Of a DNA stretch of 64,000 nt, positions 29,902-42,415 are shown piece after piece. The stretch covers positions 14,949,001 through 15,013,000 of the forward strand of contig NC_090787.1 of the NCBI RefSeq assembly GCF_040054535.1, in the 5' to 3' direction. The notes under the pieces are model-generated. The model was not told the DNA's origin, did no database searches, and worked only from the letters and a program-made list of their open reading frames with translations. A program made the translations under genes and the position numbers. Origin of the DNA: Antennarius striatus (Eukaryota; Chordata; Actinopteri; Lophiiformes; Antennariidae). Position 1 is the first letter of the stretch. Every line of letters begins with the position of its first letter.

Positions 29902-30216
29902 TTCCGGAGGATGACATCACTGTAACGGGTTACGGGAGCCTGTCCCAGCTGGCATGTCATGACACGCCAGCTCAGCAGGATGATATTATTCATTCCAAAT
30001 ATTTAACATGTAATATTTCATAATAACTAAATACAAACTAACTATTTCATCAGAGAGTATCGATAGCAGTCGTAATTAAATTTCGCACAATGGTATGGGA
30101 TGCTGACAAAAACAAAAACAATTAGATAGTCTGTTTATGGTTTTGCATAATTGCCTATTAAGATTTGGATGTTCTTTGTGCAATCCTTGTAAAATTACTT
30201 CCACAAAATGTGTGGC

Positions 30217-30345
<129 letters not shown>

Positions 30346-33300
30346 ATTCTCTTATCAATAAGTAACAGCGCTCGTAAAATAATTATTCACAACAGATGAA
30401 TATTCATTCACTCTAAATAAGGCCATTTGCTGCCTGAGGCAGTTCACTGGCACATCAAGCTCTACTAATTGGAAATAGGACTGTAAAGGGCCAGAAAAGC
30501 CATCCTGAAGGTGTAGATAAGAATAGACTGTGAAACCTGAGGATACACAAATCCTGATATCAGGCTAACGTACACAAACCACGTCATTCTGTTACAGCGC
30601 TATATTTCACCTTGATGTTCGGCCACTGGAAAGTGCTATTTCATTTTACACTGAACAAAGTTATATTGTTCATAAATTAGAGTATTTAAATCCACCTTAC
30701 ACTTGGAACAAAGTAGAAGCAAAAGAACTCAAATGGGAGTCAGAATGTCTTAAGGTCAACTTCAACACAATGCTCAAAGCAAATCAACACAAATTCATTA
30801 AATTCAGCAAACAGAAACTAGTTATGTGACTTACGTGTCAGTCCAGGGTGAACCTCTGAGGCACAGCTGGAAGATGCATCTCCCATTGAATGGCTTCGCT
30901 TTCTATTTTAGCACCACACAGATGAGAGACCGCACAAAACATACAGTAGGTCCTGTCAGGCTAGTCTGTCCACACTCCCTTCCTCATCGGCAGACCTCCC
31001 CACCCAACCACAGCCCCAGCCGTATGCTCATGCAAGCGTAAAACATACCCAGGAAGCGTTGCTTCCATTGGGTCATTTCGTGGGTACTTGTTTCCATTAA
31101 TTCTGTGGCCCCTCAACCCCCCCCCCTCCCTACTCCTCCTCCCTGGGGTTCAGCTCTTGCCCTTGGCTCCCCACCCTCTAAGCAATAAGACAAAGATGTA
31201 GCAAATGGAGAGACAAAGGGGGTGCACAAACCTTGGGGACCACATTTTGATGAGTCTGACTAAACAAGCAGGGCCTGAACAGATGGGATCAGTCTCTGGG
31301 GCTCTGCTGCTTGGTTGCATTTAAAACACAACTCTGTGCATCCTCACAATAAATGTTGTGTTCTGCTCGCTTACTAAATGCCATCTAATCATAGACGACA
31401 CACAAATACAAGATAACACCAAGCAGAGTATCATGTTATGTTTGCCGTGCAGATGCCGCTGTCTGAGTACACATGTTTAATTGAGTTTGGGTGCGCGTTT
31501 GTCTTTTTGAGTGCACTTAATCTAAGCAACGATGATTGTTTTCCAAACCGGGACAGTCTAAAACAGACACTGCTCATTTTGCCAGTAAACAATAAGAAAA
31601 GATGCATAGTCTGTCCTCTTGATAGCAAAGATAGCAAAGATCTCAGATTCTAATTGCTTTTATCCTCGAGACATAACACCATGAATATTTATAACAAATC
31701 CAATCAGAGCGACTTCAATTCTCAAAAGATGCCTTATTCAGTGGCAATAAAGGTAAAATATCCGAGATTCCACCTTAATAGTTGAAGCCATTAATTAGTG
31801 GAAACTAAAGCATGTAACGATCTGCTGCAAGCAGCAGTGAGACTGGTTTATGATTAGCTGGGAGAGCATATAGGACTGTTACGAGCATTGACCTGGAATT
31901 AATTCTTCTCCTCTGATGCTGCAGCTTCATCAGTGGTTTGCTGATGGTCATGCCAACAGCAGATTCTATTGTCAGCCTCGTTCTCCACCCTAACATGGTG
32001 CAGCGATCCAGTAAAGATTTTAATTGTTAACTGTTGTGATGTGGTGTGAAAGAAAAAAAAAAGTGTCATATAAACAGGGCATTGGTGGTTTGGGTTAGCC
32101 AAATTTAAAAACACTTCATTAAAATGTCAATTGATACGTCTTTATGTCGCACGTACGAAGCTCTGCTTCCCTCCCTGTTTTCATGGGGATGAGTAATAAG
32201 AAGTTAAAATAGAAGACTGGAAGCCAAAGGACACACCGCTCTCCAATAAACCAGTTCTATTTTGTGGTTGAAGGCTGCACAATAAAATACTGGTCTGTCT
32301 GGCGTTTCCTCATTGAAATGAAACAGTGAAGAAGTTTTTGGGAAAGTCAGGTCATGTGTTGTATTCATTCCACACCACAAAAGTCTTGGCTTTTTCCTGA
32401 AAGAATGCATCCTTCAGAGAGGGTTCGGTGAACGCCTGCTGCATTCTTTTCTGCTTGAAGACATCTGTAATTGCTTCCAGTCTCTTAAAGATTTATTATT
32501 AAAAAGAAGTGTCTCGTCTTTATTAAGAATTGCCTGCGGCCTTCACAACACTACCTTACCAGAGATGATGATGGTCTAGCCTCTCTCCTATATTCACAAA
32601 CTTCTAACTCCATCCTTGAACATAGACTGTATAGATTTTTTTTAATGTCTTTTACAAGCTGCTAGATGCTACCAGTCTCAGGTTTATTCTAGGATATGAG
32701 ATTTTTTTTTCACTTCAACGCCTGCACTGCAGTCACTACATCACTGCACTCAGACCAAATCACCAAGAGATGCTGGAGGAGGCCTGAACATCTGTTCTGG
32801 TGGGCCGTCTCCCTGAGTCCAATGAGACGAAATCGGAGCCCAGCTGCTTCTATCTGGGTCAGTTGCAAGTTGGATGTTTTCAAACTTGTCTTTTTGGGGT
32901 GAGACCTCTTTGACAGCACAGTCACAAATTTAAACAATATGTTGGTTGTGATGTTAAAGAAGCACTAAAGGTTAAGAAAAAGTCAAACTGACTTTTGTGC
33001 GAACCTCGACTCAGCGTAGCGAAACAAAAAAATCCTTACTTCATCTTCATGTCAGCAAAGCATTCCTTCAAGACAGCGGAGGACACATTCCTCAGTCTTG
33101 GCCCGTGAAGTGCATTCTCTGGAGTTTAAAATTAAACACTTTTACCACAGAGGTATCACTGTTAAAAGAATAGCCTTAAATTTCACGGAGCGGCGTGGCG
33201 GATTCACACACACCACAGTTACATAACCAACCGTTTCCATCCACAACTACCTACTCTGGCAGTGACAATGAACTAGCGTTGGCTCTTGCCCTGTCACAAC

Positions 33301-34022
33301 AAGCAGGCCCAGAAATCACAGCTGCTGATGGAGGCAGTCTTGTTTATCAGTTGGAATGAAGGCCTGGCAAAAACACAACACCGAGAGGAGGAGTGCGATT
33401 TTTAAAACAGATTGAAAACCCACCACACGTTCAAAGCAGTCAAGGAAATATAATTAAATTCAAATTAGATGCCTTCCTCTTCCGCTTGATAATATGGGAA
33501 AAAAAAGCAGTTGATTGAATTGGATTCAATTCCAAAGGCAGAATAAAGATTGATAGGAATAATAATAATACCTCACAGTAATCTCCTAGAACTAAAAGGA
33601 AGGTAGGCATTCCAGAGCAATAGCAGAACCAGATGCTTCCAATGAGGAAAGTATTGAGAGCAAAAAATAATTTCCTATCCTCAGTTCTTTGGCACAATTC
33701 AGAACAATATACAGCACTATCCGTCACCAGAGCAAAAGCTTGAACGACACGAGTGTTTTTAATGCACTTCACAGATTTGCTGTCAGTCGTTTTCATGAGG
33801 GACCTGATATGTCTGTCTTCAGCTGAAGCTGTGACACAAGTGTAAACAAGACTGGACTTGTTGAGATGACATGTCTCCATAATACATTCAAGTTTCCAAC
33901 ACTTCCTGTGCGACACATACAGTACTTCATGTCTGTGTGACACACATGAAGTATTGAGTTTCTATATCCCGTGTCATGTGTTCCTGAATGTGCTCATTGC
34001 ATTAAGTCGGAAAAATCAAAGC

Positions 34023-34050
34023 AGATATTGATGATATTGATGATATTGAT
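34023..34050. repeat. Short tandem repeat, 9-bp unit
   Basis: Three copies of a GATATTGAT unit. Too short to mean more than a minisatellite seed. Confidence 0.8.
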
Positions 34051-35089
34051 ACCGTAAAATCATTCAAATCTGTTTTAATATGACTTCAGAGGAAACTTTA
34101 TACAAAAGGATGCCCTTTTTTATGCTCTGACTGCTCATTTAGTGCCCACTCTAAGATAAATACTGCTTCTCTGAATCGGCATTTAAGACCCAGAGCCAAT
34201 TAAACTTCCTTAACTCGATGCCGCTTAACATTACTTTATCATATCTTACCTGCTTCCCCATGGCTGCACTTGTGTGGGTCTCCCTTGGTGAATAAATACG
34301 AGGCTAATAGAGAGTGTGTCTGTTAGACAGCTGGTGCGTCCCCTGAGGTAAAACCGACAGGAGACAGGAGGTGGAAGGTGTTTCTGTCTGCACGTATACT
34401 CCCCCTTCACTGGGTGTGTGCATAGACATACCTCACTGACACACACTCTGCTTCCCATCTGCTCTACAGGTTCACACAGGAGCATGAAAAGCTCCTGGGA
34501 GGAGTACTTAACCCTTGCACAAGCTGGCACTAAATGGAATAATAAGGAACAGCATTCATTATACCCACAGATTACCATAAAAATAATTTCTTGTGCCCGT
34601 ATCACTGGTGCTATTAGAGGTACCAGTATAAGAAGCTTTCCAAATTTTTGTACGGGCGAAGAGAAATAAATGGGATAAATGTGAGCCAAAGGCTGAACCT
34701 GGTACTCATATATTGTAAGACAGTGACAGATAATAAGGATGAAGGGCTTTTCTTCATCACCACAGGCATCTCTGAGCAGAGAAAAATAAGCTTAAGGATC
34801 TGCAGCAGCCAGCAGGCAGAGAGAAGCAAAGGAATAAAAGCTCACTATTAAGCAAGAGAGAATTGGTTTTCTCCGCCCTAATGGGAATTCATTCTGCGAG
34901 ATAGATGAGTCAGTCTGAAAACACAATTCCATACATGCAATAATGAGATCATACGTAAAGAATTGGGTGGACATCCGGCAAGTGGGAGAGAGACTCAACG
35001 TGACTAAGAATTCCATCGAGATTCAACCTTGAGGAATTTTCCCCATTCAACTCCAGTGAACTAGAATGACAACTGCAATCCTATTGACT

Positions 35090-35275
35090 GATCCAAGTTT
35101 TGTTTGGAAATCAACTCAGAAATTCCTGGATCCATCTTTTTATGTGGATCAGTACCTTTATTTGATTGGTTCTTTCCCGGCCTGCGACCCGACCCTTCAA
35201 TGAAGTTTTACGGAAATCCTTTCAGGAGTTTTTGAATAATCTTGCTGAGAAACAAACTAACTAACATGAAAACAT
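35090..35275. repeat. Dispersed-repeat fragment with a CAAA/CTAA-type tail
   Basis: The stretch AAGTTTTACGGAAATCCTTT, then TTTTTGAATAATCTTGCTGA and AAACAAACTAACTAAC resembles the end of a dispersed element common in fish, in which a similar phrase precedes a CAAA repeat tail. Family not identified. Confidence 0.4.
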
Positions 35276-37254
35276 GAACAATAACATTCACAGTGCGTGC
35301 ATGTCAAGGTAGATGTAATCAGGTTGTCACTACAAGAATAAAAACCACATCCACGCAAGTCAAGCTGGGATATAAAAAAAGCCGTTTGAAGCCAGACAAA
35401 AGAAAACGACATTGCAAAATAGATTGGGAAAAAAAAAAAAACTGGAATTGCCACATCCACTTGAGGATAAATCAGACAGCTCTAATTCTACAGGACAGGT
35501 TTATTTGTATCAGAGCAAACAGAAACCCCACAATCATAAATGATTATACATATTGATGCCAAAACACAGTGAATGATGCCTAAACCAATTACAGCCAGTG
35601 TATCTATATGGAACAGCAAATCCCAGACCGAAGCCTGCTCATCCAGAAATCAAACCTGAGCAGCCCATTACCTCAGGGATGGGGGTTCCCTGAGACTAGA
35701 ATGGTTCAGGTGTATACCACATTAAATCCCCTTTCTGATTCCAGCTGGGACCTTTGTTGTATGTCATACCACTCCTCTTTCCGGAGCTTTCAAGTTGCCA
35801 GGCTCTGCCTCCACCCCAGAAGCCTGTGATGGAAAAAAAAACTTAGGGATTAGAAGACCTTCTCACACACTTGTTAAATTTGGAAGATTACACCTTTACT
35901 GTATGATTCATTTGAGGATATGTAATTTACTGACTTCAGCAGATTTCCCCAAAAGCCATCCCTTGAACATCAACCTCAGCAGAAGTCAGGCAGTGAGATT
36001 CATCGACATGTTTGGATGAGTAGAGCTCTGACACAAACCATCTTTAAATCTACATATTACTCAGCATTGTGGTTGTCGAGACTGTAGAAACTCTATAAAC
36101 ACATCCAGCTCATCACATTTTATGATTACAGGATGTCTGTCCTCATGTGAACAGAAAAGTTTCAGGAAGGAACCAAAAGGCCACGAGACAACTCACAAGT
36201 CATGCAAAAGTCAGGCACAGACTTTATGATAAAAAGTCATTTTAATCTTTGGGACTAGAAAAAAATCCCCCAGAAAGTCAGACTGTGGATACTTCTACCA
36301 GCACCATTGTCAGAAAAATCTTGAATAATTGGAAAATAGATGTTTCACCTCAGAATCTTTCAGCAATTTTCTTAGGCTTTAAGAGACAAAATGGGAAGAC
36401 AAAATTGTTTTCTATAATGGGAGATTACAATCTTCTTTCTATCTCTATGTATATATAATTGGTTAATTTTCACAGACAGCTGAATTCAACTTAAATGACT
36501 CTAAATACATTATTTCAGCTGTTGCAGAATCATGTCTCCTTTCTCCGTTAACAGTGTGACCCAATACATATCCCTACTCTCAGAAAAGATGGCCAGTCAC
36601 ACATGGTTCTGGAAAATGTAATTATAACTGAACTCTGTCACACCCCTATACTACATAAAACTTTTTTTTCCCCACAATGACCTGAATTATCTTTGTGAAT
36701 AAAGAATAACATGAAATATTCCATGCTGGTTTCATGTTTCTGAGAACATATCTGAATGTTAGAAAGAGAGTGAATACAAGTTAGTTCTCAGCCAGCAGGA
36801 GGTTGGATGATAAAAGTTCAGAGAACATCTGAAGATCCGCTGCTCGCTCTCTTCCTCAACACAAGTGTGTGAAATCATAAAGATGTAGAATGAAAGTTTT
36901 TCTTTTCTTTTCATGAGAACACATTTATCTTAGCAAAGCCCATGTTTGATTAACTAGGAGAATTTAATTTAAATTTTGAGTCTCTATAATAATTACCTAA
37001 GATGAACTTGTGCTTCTTCTGTCTGTAAGCATAGCAGCGTTTACTGCAGATGGAAATTCATTTAATTTGGAAAGGATGAAAATGGAATGGAATAAAAAAC
37101 ATGCAGTGTGTTTCTGATTTATAATGAAAGGAATGAAACAAACACATACACAAAAATCAGAACACAAAACAACTTCATTCATTCGTTCATTCATTCTTTC
37201 ATTCAATCATTTCTCTTTAAAACAACACAACCGTAACTGTCACGTCTTCAGATG

Positions 37255-37520
37255 CTTTTTCTCTTTTGGCTGGCTATGGGTGAGTGGTGGGGTACATCCC
37301 AGGTGAGACACCAGCTAATTGCAGAGCCACATGAAAGACAAACACGCACACCTTGGTGTGCTCAATTCACCTAAGCTACATGTTTCTGAAGGTGGGAGGA
37401 AGCCCGAATACCCGGAGAGAACCCACACAGACATGGGGAGAACATAAAAACTCCACACAGAATGGAATCAAACCTAGAACCTTCTTACTGTGAGACAACA
37501 GCGATACCTGCTGCTCCCCA
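37255..37520 (-). mobile_element. Older copy of the tRNA-headed repeat, reverse orientation
   Basis: The reverse complement contains GGAGTTTTTATGTTCTCCCC, TGGGTTCTCTCCGGGTATTC, and CTTCCTCCCACCTTCAGAAA, the same body as the copy at 14.9 kb but more diverged. The B-box region has decayed to GGTTCTAGGTTTGATTCC. Its divergence suggests an older insertion. Confidence 0.7.
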
Positions 37521-40324
37521 AATCAGATTCATGTACGCTGATATTCATATTTTGTTTCCACCCTTTTCCATGATATTTCCATGATATTATGCTTTTTTTT
37601 AAATGACAAGACTATACTTAAATGTAAATGTGATAAAAATGTTATTTTTCATAGATATTCCAGAACTTGTGCAACTCAACTCTAAGTGAGTTATTGACTG
37701 AGATAGACAGGGAGGAATAAAAACAGAAAGCAAAAGATAATAATTGAAATCAAATTAATAATTGTCCATAACTTTCCTATGAAGCCAGCGTGAGATCAAC
37801 AAGCTTTGAGGGAAAACATTTGGATCGCTAATTCTTCATATTTCATGGGATTCATCATTTCTGCCGCATATATTCTCTGGTTGTTGCGCAAGTTTGAAGC
37901 ATGTGTGAAACTCTCCGTTGTCTTCAGTGGCTGTCCTGAAGTCTGCTGTTAGCAAAACTTGAACTTGGAATCATTCGCCACCCTGCCTGCCAAAGAGTTG
38001 ACATATTGAGGTTGAACTCGCATCCCACCCAACTCCCAGGCTGCATCCCAACCAAACCGCTGTGTCGTGTCATGTGGATGCAAGGAGAGAGGAGCGTCAC
38101 ATCGCTAACTTTGCTAAAAGCCGTGTTGTAATTGGAAAAGTATGAGAACAAATGCACCCATCAACTATAATCCAAAACCTACATTTAAAAACAAACATCA
38201 AGATGAATGCATTTATCACAGTTTGTCTAGGTTTCATTTGAGCAACGTCTCAAACTGAGAAGTATTCATGAAATTATACTAACTGCTGTGAGCATATGAG
38301 ACAAATAGAGTCAGGTTTCGTGGGCTGCACAATGAGAGTGCAGGAACCAACAGAGGAGTAAACATCTCTGTGTGTGTACTAACTTGATGATCCTGCAGAA
38401 ACAAGTAAATCAGTTTGGAAAAGCTTGACATTAAACTAAACTGGGAAGAAATGTTTCGAGAAAACATTACTTCAAACATCACTTACATCCAACAAAAAGA
38501 CAGGAATGATGCTCAGAATCCAAACATGGTGGGAAATTGCTCTAAATTGCCCCTTTGGTGAACTCTTTGTTTCTAGAACTTCACATTTTGTTCAAAAGTT
38601 TTGGACTGGACTAAGCTGTGAGAGGATTAGTACAATTACTGCTAATCCTTTAATCTTGAACAATTGTTATTTTTTCAAATAAACTTCATTATCCACTAAT
38701 GTCCAAGAGCCCTGTAAGACATTTAGGCCTTTGAATCCCTTCTGCATTAATAATATGCCAACCATTGTGCTGCACATTTTCCTATTACAGAATAAATTGG
38801 CGTTGTGTTTACTCATTATGTTTGTATTGTTGTTTACTGGGTCTACCTACATTTGTAGTTACAATAGAGGAGTGGAGTCATGAAAGATTTTCTTGTCTTA
38901 CTGCTAACTTAAAATTGATGTAATAAGGATTGATGGAAATAAATTTCTTTGAACAATAAATAACAAAATAAGACTGTGTAATAAATTCTGTGTCTAGGCA
39001 ATCACTTTAAATGAATGTCAAGCCATCCAGCTGGTGTCCAAAGAGGACTGAAGCATCAAACCATTTGATTTTACTATATTGTGTGCAATAGCCAACAGTA
39101 ATGAGCTCCACTGAGCCTAATACTCCTCTGCTGAGATTTGGATGTCAATCTCGACCTTGAAACACCCGAGCCAGAGCTTTCTTTTTTCTGGACATTTAGC
39201 CTCAGTTTAGTCGTAACCTTCCTCTGTCCTCCCTGCAGCTGCTCCTGATGCCAGCAAGCAGACTCTGACAGGATGGACCCCCTAATGCTAACAGTTGTAG
39301 CTCTCTGCCAAAGGATCGACTTACGTTCTCAGTAGCACTGCAGAGAAAAGATGAAAAATTCAATATTGGATCTTGACAATTTGCCTTTGAGAAGCAGGTC
39401 AAATATAAAGAAAGAAAGAGAAAAAATTGGCCTGTTAGTGATTAAGACATTGAATGGACAGGTTTGAGGAAGAATCCTACATTTGGACTGCAGATACAAA
39501 TGCAAACCATATCCAGACATTCTGTTCTCCTCTGAAGGGGACTTTGGTGGCCAGATACAGCGAGGATGACATGGCTAAAAAGACACACATGCTTCTAGCC
39601 CATTCCCCCAAAATATCAGTAATAGATGCACAATTTCAATGACATCAATATCCTGCATAAGAGCATATTCATCATTAGTACCATTCCTGCTTATCTAAAA
39701 GGTAAATATCAATGTTGTTGTTGCAGGACAGATGTCTGATTATCATATGAAGTTTTAAATATCACTGCGGATTTAAGAAAACCTACACTTCAATGATAAG
39801 GTAGAAATTTGAGATCTTTAAAATAAAATGTTCATAAACATAAATGCTATCCCTCACCCATACTAAAGGAAACCACCACTATCTCACTCATTATGGGGGT
39901 CTAATAGGATTGTAAATGTAAATGTAACTGCATTCGCTGAGTAATGAGATGGTGAAACAGAACATTTTCTTGGTGCAGAAGAACAAGAAGGGAGAACAAA
40001 TAATCCTTTTCTGGTCTTATACTCCCCTCTTGTGTTCAGTTCAGGTAAATGTTTCCAAATCTTCTGATTATAATGAAATAATGATAAAAGTATTATGAAA
40101 TACAAAACTTAGTAACTGAACTTTTTTTAGCTTAGGTTGGTTTGTCCCGTGTCACAGCAGTACACCAATCTAAATTCATGCCACTATTTCTCTGCTCTCT
40201 TACCTTTACAGCTGCTAATCAGAATCAGATGCCAGTGATGACAGTGACTTTGAGCAAAAAGTAATTTCTTTTGAGCTGAAACATTTCAGAGAGGACAGGC
40301 GTTTCTTGATAAGCCTTATCATAA

Positions 40325-40330
40325 TTTATT
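40325..40330 (-). terminator. Candidate ARHGAP6 polyadenylation signal
   Basis: TTTATT on the plus strand, AATAAA on the coding strand, about 520 bases past the ARHGAP6 stop. Plausible 3' UTR length; no direct support. Confidence 0.35.
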
Positions 40331-40846
40331 GAGTAGCAACAATAAAAGGTCTGTATGCTTGCTGTCCATTATATTTAAAGAGTACATTCTATTTACAAAT
40401 AATGAAAAGAAATTATGATTAATGTAAATAATCATTACTCCTTCATCACAAACAAAAGTCTTATGGCCGGAAACGAGTGCTGAAAAATGACGGACCATTC
40501 AAACCCAGATATACTTAATATAAGTCATAATCAAAACATATCCACCAGTTTTGTTGTGTGTGTAATGTTGACATTGTCAGCAAATTAAATAGAGTACATG
40601 TCAAGGTAGCATACATTTAAATTAATATTAAAACACAAACAGGGTTTAGAGTTTCATATTCAAAGCCAAAAACATGAATTCAAATTTAGACTTAATACAG
40701 TAGTTTTCTGAAATAACATTCAGGTCTAAATACAAAATACTGTGTTGCAAATTAGGTCCTTTTAGCAACTACAACAAATTCAACAATAAATGTATGAAAA
40801 TTTTGACAAAAATAAGTAGAACAACACATTTATAGAAACTGGTGCC

Positions 40847-41412
40847 TCACAGCAGGGTGTCAGGCAGGGTTTCTGTGTTCTCTTTGGACAGTATCTGCCA
40901 TATATGCCACCTCTCAGCCTGCCAGTCCAGTTCACCAGGGCTCTTGGCTTGCCCTGCCCCATTGGCATCTGTGGTACCTGCAGTCTGGGGTGCCCCACTG
41001 TTCTGGGACGGATGTGGGATTTGGTGGTTGGGCAGATTTGTGATGAGGGAGGGTGTGGAGTTAGAAATACGAGTCTCCTTTAGCTGTCCAGCTGAGTCAA
41101 GAGGAGACAAAGTATGCGTCCTGACCTTCGGTGATGGACATGTAGCCTGTCCTGTCACTCCTGCTAAGTTGTCCGTGCTGAAAGCACCTGATTGGCCGCT
41201 TAGTCTCTGATGTAATGACGATTGCGGCTGCGTTTGTCCTCTCCGGTCGTGAGGACTACTGCTGCTGTGATTCACTGGGGGGTGTGGCTTCATTTCTGGG
41301 ATGCCCAATGAGGTTTGCGTTATTCTGACAGGCAACTTGTTGTTACCTTGGTGACTGCTCAGGCCCTCCAATGATCCATACGACTCACATTCCGACACGT
41401 CTCCGAGGGAGC
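40847..41412 (-). CDS. arhgap6: ARHGAP6 coding exon 12 (C terminus, stop)
   Basis: Two bases of a split glycine codon plus 187 sense codons and the TGA stop at 40849..40847. It begins [19 protein letters not shown], is rich in Ser/Pro/Gln, and ends with the conserved [20 protein letters not shown] and LPDTLL. The acceptor is TTCTTCCAG. Confidence 0.93.
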
Positions 41413-42378
41413 CTGGAAGAAACCACTCATTATCATCAGGCATTCATTAAATATCTCAGGCCATCTGCCTCTAAACCTCAAGAAGATTCTATTACCAGTG
41501 GCTTGATGGACCGAAAAATCTCTGCTGAGCAGTTCATTCCAGTTGTCCCAGAAAAGATCAGCTGAGGTCTCTAAATAGAACCAAATCATCAGCAGTATCA
41601 TTATCACTCATTAGATCAACACCGGTCACACTCAATTAGCAGGTGAGCTCCTGTTCAACTGGGCTTGTTACGTCATGTCTTTATGTCTCTGTTAGCTATT
41701 ATAATCACAGTACTACTACTACTACTATTACAATTACTACTACTACTACTATAACTACTACTATTACAATTACTACTATTACTACTGTAACTACTACTAT
41801 TACAATTACTAGTACTACAATTACTATTACAATTATTACTATCATTACTAGTATTACGACTACTATCACAATTACTATTAGAATTACTACTACTACTACT
41901 GCTATTACTACTACTATTAGAATTACTACTACTACTACTGCTATTACTACTACTATTACAAGTACTACTACTACCATTACCACCACTAGTACAATTACTA
42001 CTACTACTAGTACAATTACTACTACTACTACTACTCATACTACTTTTACAAGTACTACTACTACTACCACTACTACTACTACCACTACCACTACCACTAC
42101 CACTACTACTACTACTGCTACTACCACTACCACTACCACTACCACTACTACTACTACTGCTACTACTACTACTACTACTACCACTACCACTACCATTACT
42201 ACTACTACTACTACTACTACCACTACCACTACCACTACCACTACTACTACTACTGCTACTACCACTACCACTACCACTACCACTACCACTACTACTACTA
42301 CTGCTACTACTACTACTACTACTACCACTACCACTACCATTACTACTACTACTACTACTACTACCACTACCACTACCA

Positions 42379-42415
<37 letters not shown>

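Noticed and set aside
33440..33943. Minus-strand frame of 167 codons
   Set aside because: No recognisable domain, no plausible splice context, AT-rich composition and no family resemblance; probably chance.
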